From Mesorhizobium sp. WSM4311 (GTDB lineage: Bacteria > Pseudomonadota > Alphaproteobacteria > Rhizobiales > Rhizobiaceae): 64,000 bases of DNA. Position 1 is the stretch's first letter. Every line of letters starts with the position of its first letter. A model generated the notes under the pieces. The model did not search any database, was not told where the DNA came from, and saw only the letters and a list, made by a program, of their open reading frames with translations. Of this stretch, positions 41,610 through 53,683 are shown piece by piece. The position numbers were made by a program, and so were the translations under genes. The stretch covers positions 682,001 to 746,000 of the forward strand of contig NZ_NSFV01000001.1 of the NCBI RefSeq assembly GCF_002295115.1. The letters are read 5' to 3'.

Positions 41610-43055
41610 ATGTTGATGCGTACCCTATATCGAATGATGGACCGATCGCGCTTTGCGCGCGCCTTGGCGATGGCTGCTGCGCTGGTTGCCGGCGGGATGC
41701 TCGCCTTGCCCGGCCTGGCCAAGGCGGACAATGACATCGTCTATGTCTCGGCGACCAAGAATGCGTCGATCAAGGTCGCCAAGGGCAAGCCCAAGACGAT
41801 CGTGACGAGTGCCGCCTTCTACCAGATCGTCATCGGCGATCCTGAGATCGCCAACGTCAATCCGCTGACCGACAAATCCTTCTATGTGCTCGGCAACAAT
41901 CTCGGCACAACCGGCATTGCTCTGTTCGACGAGAAGAAGCAGCTCGTCGGCACCGTCGACATCGAAGTGACGCTCGACACGGATCAACTGGCCAGCACCA
42001 TCCGCGCCAGCGTGCCGGACGCCAAGATCAAGGTCGGCTCGGCCAATGGCCGTGTCGTGCTATCGGGCGAGGCGGATGATGCGGTCGCCGCCGAAAAGGC
42101 GAACAAGATCGCAACGCGCTTTTCCGGCACCGAGGAAGTGATCAACTCGGTCAACATCTCGTCGTCGCAGCAGGTTCAGCTCAACGTACGCTTCGTCGAG
42201 ATCAACCGCCAGGCGGGGCAGGATCTGGGTGCCAAATACGCTGCCAATTTCGCCTACGGTTTCGGCGGGCGCGATGTTTCGCTCGACCCAGGAACCGTGC
42301 CGACGGCCGGAACCGGTGAAATCATCGGCCGGCTGCTATCGAACGGCGTGTCGATCGACATCGCCATCAAGGCCTTGGAAGAGCGCGGCCTCGCCCGCCG
42401 GCTGGCCGAACCGAACCTGATCGCCCGCTCGGGCGAGACGGCGAGCTTCCTGGCCGGCGGCGAATTCCCGATCCCGGTCTCTGAAGACAACGGCAAGATC
42501 TCCGTCAGCTACAAGAAATACGGCGTCAGCCTGGACTTCACGCCGACCGTCCTCAAGGATGGGCTGGTCAGCCTCGACATCGCGCCGGAAGTCTCCTCGA
42601 TCGATGCGTCGTCCTCCTACAACATCGGCACCATCTCGGTGCCGGGATTCATCGTGCGCCGCGCCAGGACCTCGGTCGATCTCAAGAACGGCCAGAGCTT
42701 CATGATCGCCGGACTGCTGCAGTCGCAAAACGACATCACCACGTCGCGCATTCCCGGCCTCGGAAAGATGCCGGTGCTCGGGGCGCTGTTCTCGTCGAAA
42801 TCCTATCAGCGGCGCGAGACCGATCTGGTCATCATCGTCACGCCCTACCTGGTCAAGCCGGTCGATCCGTCGAAGAAAATGGTCGAGCCGACCGACGGCA
42901 CGCGGCCGGCCAGCAATGTCGACTATTTCCTCAACAACACCGAGGAGGTGAAGGCGTCGGACACTGGCCGGGCGCTGGCACTGGCCGATGGCAGCGCCGC
43001 ACGGACCGCTCCCGCCACCACGGTCGGGCACTTCCTCGACCTGCCGAAGGACTGA
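41610..43055 (+). CDS. cpaC: Outer-membrane secretin CpaC (RcpA)
   Basis: About 481 residues. The signal peptide (ALAMAAALVAGGMLALPGLA, cut after AKA) leads into the N-terminal T2SS-N-like and BON-like periplasmic domains (NASIKVAKGKPKTIV; ANGRVVLSGEADDAVAAEKA), then the secretin core with the VPGF and multimer motifs (QVQLNVRFVEINRQ; GISVPGFIVRRARTSVDLK is the homology region; LGKMPVLGALFSSKSYQRRE). It forms the outer-membrane pore for the Flp pilus. ATG 41610 was chosen over GTG 41586. It lies 30 bases after cpaB and is followed after four bases by the small lipoprotein gene. Confidence 0.93.
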   Translation: MLMRTLYRMMDRSRFARALAMAAALVAGGMLALPGLAKADNDIVYVSATKNASIKVAKGKPKTIVTSAAFYQIVIGDPEIANVNPLTDKSFYVLGNNLGTTGIALFDEKKQLVGTVDIEVTLDTDQLASTIRASVPDAKIKVGSANGRVVLSGEADDAVAAEKANKIATRFSGTEEVINSVNISSSQQVQLNVRFVEINRQAGQDLGAKYAANFAYGFGGRDVSLDPGTVPTAGTGEIIGRLLSNGVSIDIAIKALEERGLARRLAEPNLIARSGETASFLAGGEFPIPVSEDNGKISVSYKKYGVSLDFTPTVLKDGLVSLDIAPEVSSIDASSSYNIGTISVPGFIVRRARTSVDLKNGQSFMIAGLLQSQNDITTSRIPGLGKMPVLGALFSSKSYQRRETDLVIIVTPYLVKPVDPSKKMVEPTDGTRPASNVDYFLNNTEEVKASDTGRALALADGSAARTAPATTVGHFLDLPKD

Positions 43056-43059
43056 AGCC

Positions 43060-43329
43060 ATGCGTGTGGCCTTGAAATCGAGTGTCGCCTTGCTTCTTGC
43101 CGGCTTGGCCGGCGGCTGCACCAGCGACGATTACATACGCACCGAAGGGGTGACGCCGGGCTCCGGCGACGCCCAGGCCGCCAACACCGTCATGCAGATG
43201 GTCGATCCCTGGAAGTACGGCGTCCAGAACACAAGGCTTCTCGTGCCTGCCAAGCGCGGCGACGCCGTGCCGGTCACGCCGGATCAGGCCGCCGCTACGA
43301 AGGCTTCGCAACAGACCACGGGCAACTGA
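43060..43329 (+). CDS. Small lipoprotein in CpaD position
   Basis: An 89-residue protein with a lipobox signal (LLLAGLAGGC) and a short polar mature part (TSDDYIRTEGVTPGSGDAQA, MQMVDPWKYG, LLVPAKRG). It sits between cpaC and cpaE, where the CpaD lipoprotein (over 200 residues) is expected. The first 25 residues after the Cys (DYIRTEGVTPG) are CpaD-like; the larger CpaD domain is absent. I think it is a shortened CpaD equivalent common to this lineage rather than a fragment, since its frame is intact and spacing tight (4 bases after cpaC, 35 before cpaE). Confidence 0.75.
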   Translation: MRVALKSSVALLLAGLAGGCTSDDYIRTEGVTPGSGDAQAANTVMQMVDPWKYGVQNTRLLVPAKRGDAVPVTPDQAAATKASQQTTGN

Positions 43330-43364
43330 CCCCAAAGGGCGATCGCGCTCACAGGCTGACAAAA

Positions 43365-44579
43365 ATGGCAAACGGCATCAAGACCAAGAAGATCCTGCTC
43401 GTATCGACGGACAGGACCTTCGTGCAGGACACGCGGACCGCATTCGCCGCCTCCGAGATCATCCAGCTCTCCACAGTGGAAAAGAATGTCACCGAACTGC
43501 GCGGCGAGATCCAAGAAGCGGACTTCGGCGCCATCATCGTCGACATGGACGCGGCGAGACTGGAGGAGGTCGAGTCGCTGCAGCGCGTCATGCGCCGGCT
43601 GGAGGGCAAGGCGCCGGTGGTCGTGGTCACCCAGGAGTTCAACGCCGCCGCCGTCCGCATCCTGGTGCAGCTCAAGGTCGCGGACTTCCTGGTCAAGCCG
43701 ATCACCACGGCCGATCTGGTGCGCTCGGTGGTGCGGGCCCTGCAAGGGCCGGGGCGTGAGGAAAACACCGAGTCGCAGATCTACACCTTCATGCCGGCCG
43801 CCGGCGGCGTCGGCACCACGACGCTGGCGCTGCAGACTGCGTTCCAGCTGCATCACTCGGTGACGCGCGGCGCCTCGACCTGCGTGGTCGACCTCAATTT
43901 CCAGCAGGGCGCCTGTGCCGAATATCTCGACCTCGAGCCGCGTTTCGACATCACCGAGATCGAAAACCAGCCCGAACGCCTCGACCGGCAATTGCTCGAC
44001 GTGATGCTGTCCAAGCATGCCAGCGGGCTTTGCGTTTTGGCCGCACCGACGCATCCGGCGGAGATGCGCTCGTTCAAGACCGACGTCGTGGTGCGCATGC
44101 TGGACCTCGTCTCGGCCTATTTCGACAATGTCGTCATCGACATGCCGCGCACGTGGTTTCCCTGGACGGAGACCGTGCTGCTTGGATCCAACAAGCTCTA
44201 TATCGTCGCCGAAATGACGGTGCCGTGCCTGCGCCACACGCAAAGGCTGATCCAGGCGGTCTATGAGACCGCCGGCAAGGAAGTGAAGCCGAATGTCATC
44301 GTCAACCGTTTCGAGCAGAAGATGTTCGACAACGGCATCAAGCAGGCGGATGTCCAGGAGATCCTTGGCGAGCATTTCGTCGGCGGCATCGCCAACAATT
44401 ACCGGCTGGTGCGCGAGGCGGTCGACCGCGGCGTGCCGCTGCACGAGATCGATCCCAATGCCAATGTCGTCAACGATCTGAAGAAGATCATCCTGCCGGA
44501 GGAGGCGGTCGCGACCGGAGCCAAATCGAAGTCGCTGTTCGGTCTCGGCAAGGGCTTCTTGAAGAGGAAGGCCGGATGA
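43365..44579 (+). CDS. cpaE: Tad pilus localisation ATPase CpaE (TadZ)
   Basis: A 404-residue protein. Residues about 1-130 form a degenerate receiver-like domain (ILLVSTDRTFVQDTRTAFAA). Then comes a MinD/ParA-like P-loop region with PAAGGVGTTTLALQTAFQLH, in which both lysines of the usual KGGVGKTT motif are replaced, as in TadZ proteins. Further along are CVVDLNFQQGACAEYLDLEP and VVIDMPRTWFPWT. TadZ/CpaE positions the pilus machine at the pole. ATG 43365 follows a weak site. The next gene, cpaF, overlaps by four bases (ATGA). Confidence 0.92.
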   Translation: MANGIKTKKILLVSTDRTFVQDTRTAFAASEIIQLSTVEKNVTELRGEIQEADFGAIIVDMDAARLEEVESLQRVMRRLEGKAPVVVVTQEFNAAAVRILVQLKVADFLVKPITTADLVRSVVRALQGPGREENTESQIYTFMPAAGGVGTTTLALQTAFQLHHSVTRGASTCVVDLNFQQGACAEYLDLEPRFDITEIENQPERLDRQLLDVMLSKHASGLCVLAAPTHPAEMRSFKTDVVVRMLDLVSAYFDNVVIDMPRTWFPWTETVLLGSNKLYIVAEMTVPCLRHTQRLIQAVYETAGKEVKPNVIVNRFEQKMFDNGIKQADVQEILGEHFVGGIANNYRLVREAVDRGVPLHEIDPNANVVNDLKKIILPEEAVATGAKSKSLFGLGKGFLKRKAG

Positions 44580-45997
44580 CCAGCCGTTTTTCCACCCTGC
44601 AGAACCGCGATGCGCGTCCGCAGCGCCCGGCGGAGTCGACGCCGGTCGCGCATCATGCGGTCGTCATCCCGACCAGCCGGAAGGCTTTGCCGGCAAAGCC
44701 GGATGTCGCGCCGGCAAAGAACGCCAACAAGGTGCTCGATGCACGCGTGCGCATTCATCGCATGCTGCTCGAGGAAATCAACCTGGTGGCGCTGGAGCGC
44801 TTGCCCAAGGAGGAGATGCGCCGTCAGGTGCATGATTTCGTTTCGGAAAAAACCCGCCAGGAGCGGATGGCGATCAACACCGCCGAACTCGAAGCGCTGG
44901 TCGACGATATCGTCGACGAGATGGTCGGCCTTGGTCCGCTCGAGCCCTTGCTCAAGGATCCCGACATCAATGACATCCTGATCAACGGCCACCAGAACTG
45001 CTTCATCGAAAAGAAGGGCAAGCTGCAGCAGGTCCATATCCCGTTCAAGGATGAGGCGCATCTGCTTAGAATTATTAACAAAATCGTCGCTGCGGTTGGC
45101 CGCCGCGTCGACGAATCGCAGCCGATGGTCGATGCCCGCATGCTGGACGGCTCGCGCTTCAATGCGGCCATCCGCCCGGTGGGCGTCGACGGGCCGCTGG
45201 TGTCGATCCGCAAATTCTCCAAGAACAAGCTCGGCCTGCACAAGCTCGTCGAATTCGGCGCCATCACCCAGAACATGGCCGAGGTGCTGGCGGCGGCCGT
45301 CCACGCACGCAAGACGACGATCATTTCGGGCGGCACCGGCACCGGCAAGACGACGATGCTCAACGCGCTGTCGGCCTTCATTCCCGAAGACGAGCGGTTG
45401 ATCACCATCGAGGATGCGGCCGAACTTCAGCTCCAGCAGCCGCATGTCGCGCGCATGGAGACGCGCCCCGCCAACATCGAGGGCCATGGTGAACTCAAGC
45501 AGCGCGATCTCGTCAAGAACGCGCTGCGCATGCGCCCCGACCGCGTCATCCTCGGCGAGTGCCGTGGCGAGGAGGCCTTCGACATGCTGCAGGCGATGAA
45601 CACCGGCCATGAAGGGTCGATGGCGACGATCCACGCCAACACGCCGCGCGATGCCATTTCGCGCCTCGAGCAGATGCTGGGCATGACCGGCATGCCGATG
45701 ACGGTGCAGTCGATCCGCAGCCAGATCGCCAGCGCCATCGACATCATCGTGCAGCTGACCCGGCTTTCCGACGGCAAGCGCAAGGTGACGAGCGTCGCCG
45801 AAGTGACCGGCATGGAAGGCGACGTCATCCAGATGCAGGAGATCTTCCGCTTCGTACGCACCGGCATGGATGCCGATGGCGGCATCCTCGGCTATTTCGA
45901 GGCGACCGGCATCCGGCCGCGCTTCCTTGAGGATCTGCGCGCCATGGGCATCGAGTTTCCCGGACGGTACTTCGAACCCGGCCGGCCGCAGGAGTAG
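44576..45997 (+). CDS. cpaF: Tad secretion ATPase CpaF (TadA)
   Basis: A 473-residue cytoplasmic hexameric ATPase that powers Flp pilus extension/retraction. The N-terminal region is polar. The catalytic part holds Walker [10 protein letters not shown] (Lys258), the Asp and His boxes ([34 protein letters not shown]) and the Walker B-like region [20 protein letters not shown]. All are typical of TadA-type secretion ATPases. Start overlaps the cpaE stop (ATGA), giving coupled translation. Confidence 0.95.
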   Translation: MTSRFSTLQNRDARPQRPAESTPVAHHAVVIPTSRKALPAKPDVAPAKNANKVLDARVRIHRMLLEEINLVALERLPKEEMRRQVHDFVSEKTRQERMAINTAELEALVDDIVDEMVGLGPLEPLLKDPDINDILINGHQNCFIEKKGKLQQVHIPFKDEAHLLRIINKIVAAVGRRVDESQPMVDARMLDGSRFNAAIRPVGVDGPLVSIRKFSKNKLGLHKLVEFGAITQNMAEVLAAAVHARKTTIISGGTGTGKTTMLNALSAFIPEDERLITIEDAAELQLQQPHVARMETRPANIEGHGELKQRDLVKNALRMRPDRVILGECRGEEAFDMLQAMNTGHEGSMATIHANTPRDAISRLEQMLGMTGMPMTVQSIRSQIASAIDIIVQLTRLSDGKRKVTSVAEVTGMEGDVIQMQEIFRFVRTGMDADGGILGYFEATGIRPRFLEDLRAMGIEFPGRYFEPGRPQE

Positions 45998-46001
45998 CCA
46001 G

Positions 46002-46967
46002 GTGTTCGACGGGTTGAGCGCAATCTATGTCGTCTATGCCGGGGCTGCACTTACCGGCATCATGATCGCCGAGGCCTGCTATCTCCTCTATGCCGGACGC
46101 AGCGACAAACGCACCGCCATCAACCGGCGCATGAAGCTGCAGGAAAGCAAGATCAGCCAGGAGCAGGTGCTGATCCAACTGCGCAAGGAGCGCGGCCTCG
46201 ACGCCGGCACCTCGCTGTTCTCGCCGGACCGGTTCCGCGCGCTGCGCACGCAGTCGGGCATGATCATGCCGCTGTCGAAATTCCTGATGATCACCTCGGG
46301 CGTGGCGATGGCCGTGGCCCTGGTCGCCATCTGGCATGGCTTGCCGCTGCTGATGGGGCTTCTCCTGTTCGTCGTGCTGATGCCGCTGGTGCCGGTGATG
46401 GTGATGCGCTCCAAGCGCAAGCGTCGGCTCAAGCGCTTTGGCATGCAGCTGCCCGAGGCACTGGAGCTGATCACGCGCGGCCTCAAGGCCGGTCACCCCG
46501 TGCCGGTGGCCATCGCCATGGTGTCGCGCGAAATGCCCGATCCGATCGGTACCGAGTTCGGCGTCATCGCCGATGAGGTGACCTATGGTTCCGACCTGGT
46601 CTCGGCGTTGAATTCGCTGTTCGACAGGGTCGGCCATGAGGATCTGCCGCTGTTCATCACCGCCGTGTCCATCCAGTCCAGTTCGGGCGGCAATCTGCGC
46701 GAAATTCTTGACGGCCTGGCGCTGACGATCCGCGAGCGCGGCAAGCTTCGCCGCAAGGTGCGCGCCATCTCGACCGAAGGCCGCATGTCGGCCTACATCC
46801 TGACGGCGATACCGGCGCTGCTGTTTGCCGCGATCATGGCGCTGATGCCGGGCTTCTACCGTGATGTCTGGGACGAGCCGAAAACCTGGTACCTGATCGG
46901 CGGATCGGTGACCTGGCTGATGCTGGGCAATCTGATGATGTTCAAGATGTCGAATTTCAGGTTCTGA
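46002..46967 (+). CDS. tadB: Tad inner-membrane protein TadB
   Basis: A 321-residue inner-membrane platform protein of the GspF fold. An N-terminal helix (IYVVYAGAALTGIMIAEACY) is followed by a second pair of TM helices (ITSGVAMAVALVAIWHGLPL, LMGLLLFVVLMPLVPVMVM), the cytoplasmic GspF domain (QLPEALELITRGLKAGHPVP, EFGVIADEVTYGSDLVSALN) and C-terminal TM helices. No ATG fits; GTG 46002 (FDGLSAIYV) lies 4 bases after the cpaF stop with CAGGAG upstream. It works with TadC to transduce CpaF ATPase motion. Confidence 0.93.
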   Translation: MFDGLSAIYVVYAGAALTGIMIAEACYLLYAGRSDKRTAINRRMKLQESKISQEQVLIQLRKERGLDAGTSLFSPDRFRALRTQSGMIMPLSKFLMITSGVAMAVALVAIWHGLPLLMGLLLFVVLMPLVPVMVMRSKRKRRLKRFGMQLPEALELITRGLKAGHPVPVAIAMVSREMPDPIGTEFGVIADEVTYGSDLVSALNSLFDRVGHEDLPLFITAVSIQSSSGGNLREILDGLALTIRERGKLRRKVRAISTEGRMSAYILTAIPALLFAAIMALMPGFYRDVWDEPKTWYLIGGSVTWLMLGNLMMFKMSNFRF

Positions 46968-46968
46968 C

Positions 46969-47934
46969 ATGCAGGGCTTCATCGAATTCCTCGCCTCGCT
47001 CGCACCGACCTCCCTGATGCCGGTGGCGATCCTGCTTCTGGCCTTGGGCAGTGTCGCCGTCGCCTGGCCGATGGTGGCGGCGAAGGGCGACCGCAACGAC
47101 GTCAAGCGCCGGCTCAAGATCGACCATGGCGCCGTAGCCGCGAAGCCCGAGCCGCTGCAGAAGAAGAACGCCAATGTCGTGCGCGAAAAGGCGGTGAAGC
47201 GGGCGCAGGAATTCTACGCCAAGAGCGATCCGGAAAATGTCGCCCGGTTGCGCATGAAGCTGATCCAGGCCGGCTACATGGAGCCGCGCGCCGTCGGCAC
47301 GTTCTTCATCATACGCTTCTCGGCGCTGGTCGGCGGCGCGATCGGCGCCTTTGTCCTCAACCAGTGGCTGGCCAGCGCCGAAGCGACGATGACCAGCCGC
47401 TGGGCTTTCGTCATCCTGTCGGGCGTGGCAGGCTATTTCCTGCCCGGCCTGGTGCTGACCCAGCAGGTGCGGGAGAAGATGCGCGAGTACCGCAACGGCT
47501 TTCCCGACTTCATGGATCTGATGATCGTCTGTTCGGATGCCGGCATGAGCATGGAAGCCGGTATCGAGCGCGTCTCGAAGGAACTCGCCAAGACCTATCC
47601 AGCGCTCAGCCAGAATTTGCAGCTTGTGTCGCTGGAACTGAGGGCAGGGCGCAGCCTCGACGATGCGCTGAAGGCGCTCGCCGACCGCCTCAGCCTGGAC
47701 GAGGTTCGCTCCTTCGCCACGCTGCTGCAGCAGTCGAAGGAACTCGGCACCAGCCTGTCGGGCGCGCTGCGCGTCTTCTCCGACGAAATGCGCCACAAGC
47801 GCATGTCGCTGGCCGAGGAAAAGGCACATGCCTTGCCGGCCAAGATGTCGATACCGGTGACGGTGTGCATCCTGCCCGTTGTACTGATGATCGCTGTCAT
47901 CCCAATCATCGTCAAGATGACGGGCAGCCACTAG
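46969..47934 (+). CDS. tadC: Tad inner-membrane protein TadC
   Basis: A 321-residue GspF-fold partner of TadB. TM helices: SLMPVAILLLALGSVAVAWP, FFIIRFSALVGGAIGAFVLN, WAFVILSGVAGYFLPGLVLT, with a C-terminal VTVCILPVVLMIAVIPIIVK. The cytoplasmic domain has FPDFMDLMIVCSDAGMSMEA and SLDDALKALADRLSLDEVRS. ATG 46969 directly follows the tadB stop (1-base gap). After tadC, the cluster's tight spacing ends: 103 bases separate it from the next gene. Confidence 0.93.
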   Translation: MQGFIEFLASLAPTSLMPVAILLLALGSVAVAWPMVAAKGDRNDVKRRLKIDHGAVAAKPEPLQKKNANVVREKAVKRAQEFYAKSDPENVARLRMKLIQAGYMEPRAVGTFFIIRFSALVGGAIGAFVLNQWLASAEATMTSRWAFVILSGVAGYFLPGLVLTQQVREKMREYRNGFPDFMDLMIVCSDAGMSMEAGIERVSKELAKTYPALSQNLQLVSLELRAGRSLDDALKALADRLSLDEVRSFATLLQQSKELGTSLSGALRVFSDEMRHKRMSLAEEKAHALPAKMSIPVTVCILPVVLMIAVIPIIVKMTGSH

Positions 47935-48037
47935 GCGACATCGATGTTCAGCGGCCAGCCTGGCAGATGGCGGCTTGCGGGGCTTAATGCCAAGCTGGGC
48001 CGACAGCCCGATCTCGGCCCTTCAACATGAGGATCCC

Positions 48038-48865
48038 ATGCGAATACTGTTATGTGCCGCCGCTCTTGTCGTGGCCAGCCTGTGGCCCGCCCTGGCCGCC
48101 GCCGACGATTGCGGCGATGCCGTCGCACTGTTGCGGCAGGCTTATCCCAAGCTTCAAAAGAGCGCCGACGGCCGCTCTTTCACGCTCGAACCCCATACCA
48201 GCATCCCGCTCGCGGTTCCTCAGGACGGTATTCCGGGCCTGGTCTGCAAGGTCTGGCCCGCCCATGACGATCTTCTGCTGGCCGCGGTGCCGCTGATCGA
48301 CAGCGCCCAATCCGTCGACGGCCAGCATGTTGGCGACATCGAGCTTCTGGTCGTCGACAGGAAAACCCTGCAGGTACGCCAGCGACTGCTCCAGCCCAGG
48401 CAGATGAACGACGATGCCGTCGCCATCCGGGGCATCGAATTCGATACCGCTCGCTATGGGCTGGCGCCCGGTGTCACGGCCTTCGGCCTGCGCATCGACA
48501 TGGCCAATCATTCACAGCCCAATCCCTTCAACGAAACCGACCTGCGGCTCTACGCCATCGCCGGCAACGCGCTACGTGCGGTGCTCGACGGGCTTGCCGT
48601 AGCCGGCTATGGCGGCGAAGGCGACGCCAGTTGCGCGGGGTCCTTTCATTCCAGCCAGGTCAGCCTGGCGATGAGCCCGACGATCCATCGCGGCTATCAT
48701 GACATCATCGCGGTCGAGCGGCAGGATACCGACGAGCCGTTGCCCGACAAGGATGGCGAGTGCCAGTCCCACCCCGGCAAGTCGGTGAGCCGGACCCACC
48801 GGCTGCGCTATGACGGCAGCCGCTATCCAGTTCCGGCGGCGCTCAAGGCCATCGATCCGCCGTGA
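48038..48865 (+). CDS. Exported protein of unknown function between tadC and tadD
   Basis: A 275-residue protein with a classical signal peptide (ILLCAAALVVASLWPALAAA). The mature part has a DCGDAVALLRQAYPKLQKS helix, then a beta-rich domain (SFTLEPHTSIPLAVPQDGIP, DIELLVVDRKTLQVRQRLLQ, FGLRIDMANHSQPNPFNETD) and paired cysteines (SCAGSFH, GECQSHPGK). I do not recognise a family. ATG 48038 was chosen because the signal begins there; the frame is open to 47975. Its position suggests a periplasmic helper of the Tad system, but it could be unrelated; its 5' gap (103 bases) may hold a promoter. Confidence 0.7.
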   Translation: MRILLCAAALVVASLWPALAAADDCGDAVALLRQAYPKLQKSADGRSFTLEPHTSIPLAVPQDGIPGLVCKVWPAHDDLLLAAVPLIDSAQSVDGQHVGDIELLVVDRKTLQVRQRLLQPRQMNDDAVAIRGIEFDTARYGLAPGVTAFGLRIDMANHSQPNPFNETDLRLYAIAGNALRAVLDGLAVAGYGGEGDASCAGSFHSSQVSLAMSPTIHRGYHDIIAVERQDTDEPLPDKDGECQSHPGKSVSRTHRLRYDGSRYPVPAALKAIDPP

Positions 48866-49025
48866 GAGAACCTCCTGCGTCCGCCTGAGGCGTTGGGGCC
48901 CAGTGGTTAATGGCTGGTATTGCGGAACCCAAATCTTAGCTGCATTTCTGCACCGAAGCTTAATCGATTTGCTCTAAAGTCTTTACCTGAAGAACGACCC
49001 GGCAAATCGGGCGACGGGGCAGGGC

Positions 49026-49499
49026 ATGCGTCAGACACAATTTGCGGCGGTGGCCACGATGGCGGCCGTCCTTGTTATCACCGGGTGTACGACGAACAAC
49101 AACGTCGACACGACCAAGACGACCGCGATCCAGCCGGCGGCGAAGGATGTCGACACATCCGACCTGGCGCAGGGCAAGGCGCAGTTTCGCGACGCCAATT
49201 ATGGTCTCGCCGAACAGCATTTCCGCAAGGCCGTCGAGCTGAAGGCCGACAATGCGGAGGCCTGGATGGGGCTGGCCGCCTCCTATGACGAGCTCGGCCG
49301 CTTCGACTTCGCCGACCGCGCATATGGCCAACTCCTGAAGGTCGCAGGCCGCAAACCGCAGATCGTCAACAATATGGGCTATTCGCAAATGCTGCGCGGC
49401 AACAAGAAGAAGGCCAGGGCGCTGCTGCTCGAGGCGAAGGCCGGCTTGGCCGACCCGACGGTCGTCAACGCCAATCTCGCTTTGCTGAACAAGGGCTGA
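49026..49499 (+). CDS. tadD: TPR lipoprotein TadD
   Basis: A 157-residue lipoprotein (VLVITGC lipobox) with two to three tetratricopeptide repeats: AQFRDANYGLAEQHFRKAVE, AWMGLAASYDELGRFDFADR and a third ending QMLRGNKKKARALLLEAKAG. TadD proteins are outer-membrane or periplasmic pilotin-like factors of the Flp/Tad pilus. It has a 160-base upstream gap with an AT-richer stretch (TTAATCGATTTGCTCTAAAG) that may be its own promoter. A separate cyclase gene follows 174 bases later. Confidence 0.85.
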   Translation: MRQTQFAAVATMAAVLVITGCTTNNNVDTTKTTAIQPAAKDVDTSDLAQGKAQFRDANYGLAEQHFRKAVELKADNAEAWMGLAASYDELGRFDFADRAYGQLLKVAGRKPQIVNNMGYSQMLRGNKKKARALLLEAKAGLADPTVVNANLALLNKG

Positions 49500-49673
49500 T
49501 GCGCGTTCGATCCTCGCGCCGGCCAAGGGTCCGATTTCCGGCCAGGCACTGTCGACGCTTTGTAAACCCTAACCGCAGCTTGGGTCGAAAGACCGGCTGA
49601 AAACCATGTTCGAGGGCTGCCGCTGACCTAGAATGCGGCGTAACCGCCGACGCTGGAGAGGCTCCCGCCCGAT

Positions 49674-50849
49674 ATGCTGGATTTCAGTTCGCTCCTGCTC
49701 GCGGCCGCGCTGTCGGGCACATGCCTGGCCGTCACCATGTTTGCCATCTGGCTCACCGCGCCGCGGGCGCGTTTCGTGTTTACGGTGGCGTGCGGCATCA
49801 TCGTGCTTGTCGCGCATGTGATCCTGTTCTGGCGCTACACCAAGGAACCCGATCCTCTGCTTTGCCAGATAGCGCTGGCGCTGCTCAGCCTGGGCTTCCT
49901 GATCATCTGCCTTTCGGCCATGCAGTATCTCGGCATGCCGGACCACAGGCGTGCGATCGTGCCGACACTTGCCGCCATGGCGGTCTGCGCGGCCTTCACC
50001 TTTCTCGGTCTTGACGGTGTCGGCTTCATTGTCACCTACACGACGGTGACCGTGCTGCTGGCGACGATCGGAGCCATGTTCTGGGTCAATGGCAGCCACG
50101 ATCGCCGGATCCTGCTGGTGGTTTCCTTCCTGAGCGGCACCTGCGCGGTGTCGTTTGCCCTTTGCGGTGTGGTTCTGATGGCCAAGGGGCAATGGGCGCT
50201 CGGGGCGGCGCCCGACAACTGGGCCGAACGTCTGAATTCCGTCGTGGCGGTGGCTTGCATGACGGGCCTGGGTGCCTTGACGCTCTCGCTGCACCATCTG
50301 CAGGCGCAGATCGAGCTGAAGGCCGAGACGATGACCGATCCATTGACCGGGCTGATGAACCGTCGCGGGTTGATGTCCCTCCACGGCGAGCGGCCGTTCG
50401 GTCCGTTCATGGCGGTCGTCATGTTCGACCTCGATCATTTCAAGAGGACGAACGACATCTATGGTCACCCGGTCGGGGACCAGGTGCTATGCCGCTTCGC
50501 CACCGTCATCCGGAAATATGCCAGGACCGGCGTCGACGCCTTTCGCCTGGGCGGCGAGGAGTTCGCCATCGTCATGTCGCGGATGACGGAAGAGCGGGCC
50601 CATGATCTCGCCAGCAGGATCGGCGTGGCCTTCGGCACCGAAATCGTCCCTACCGCGCTCGGTCCGTTGCGCAGCACGGTCAGCGGCGGCATCGGCTTTG
50701 GCGGCGCCGACGGCAGCAGCCTCGACGAGGTGCTGGCCGAGGCGGACGCCGCGCTCTACGCGGCCAAGCGCGCCGGCCGAAACTGCGTCATCAGCCGCAA
50801 AAGAATGGGCAAGGCCGAACCGGTCAAGCCGGCCTTGCGCTCTGCGTAG
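49674..50849 (+). CDS. Diguanylate cyclase (GGDEF) with N-terminal membrane domain
   Basis: A 391-residue inner-membrane protein. The first ~205 residues form six or seven helices (FSSLLLAAALSGTCLAVTMF, LLCQIALALLSLGFLIICLS, FIVTYTTVTVLLATIGAMF). Then comes a GGDEF domain: DPLTGLMNRRG, VVMFDLDHFKRTNDIYGHPV and the active site GGEEF at 293-297. The residue replacing the I-site Asp (R-x-x-D, here RTGV) is Val, so product inhibition at the primary site is probably absent. It makes cyclic di-GMP, which commonly promotes adhesion and pili; its position next to the tad cluster is suggestive. It converges with gcvP (5-base gap). Confidence 0.92.
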   Translation: MLDFSSLLLAAALSGTCLAVTMFAIWLTAPRARFVFTVACGIIVLVAHVILFWRYTKEPDPLLCQIALALLSLGFLIICLSAMQYLGMPDHRRAIVPTLAAMAVCAAFTFLGLDGVGFIVTYTTVTVLLATIGAMFWVNGSHDRRILLVVSFLSGTCAVSFALCGVVLMAKGQWALGAAPDNWAERLNSVVAVACMTGLGALTLSLHHLQAQIELKAETMTDPLTGLMNRRGLMSLHGERPFGPFMAVVMFDLDHFKRTNDIYGHPVGDQVLCRFATVIRKYARTGVDAFRLGGEEFAIVMSRMTEERAHDLASRIGVAFGTEIVPTALGPLRSTVSGGIGFGGADGSSLDEVLAEADAALYAAKRAGRNCVISRKRMGKAEPVKPALRSA

Positions 50850-50854
50850 GACTG

Positions 50855-53668
<2,814 letters not shown>

Positions 53669-53683
53669 CTCTGTGTCCTGATT

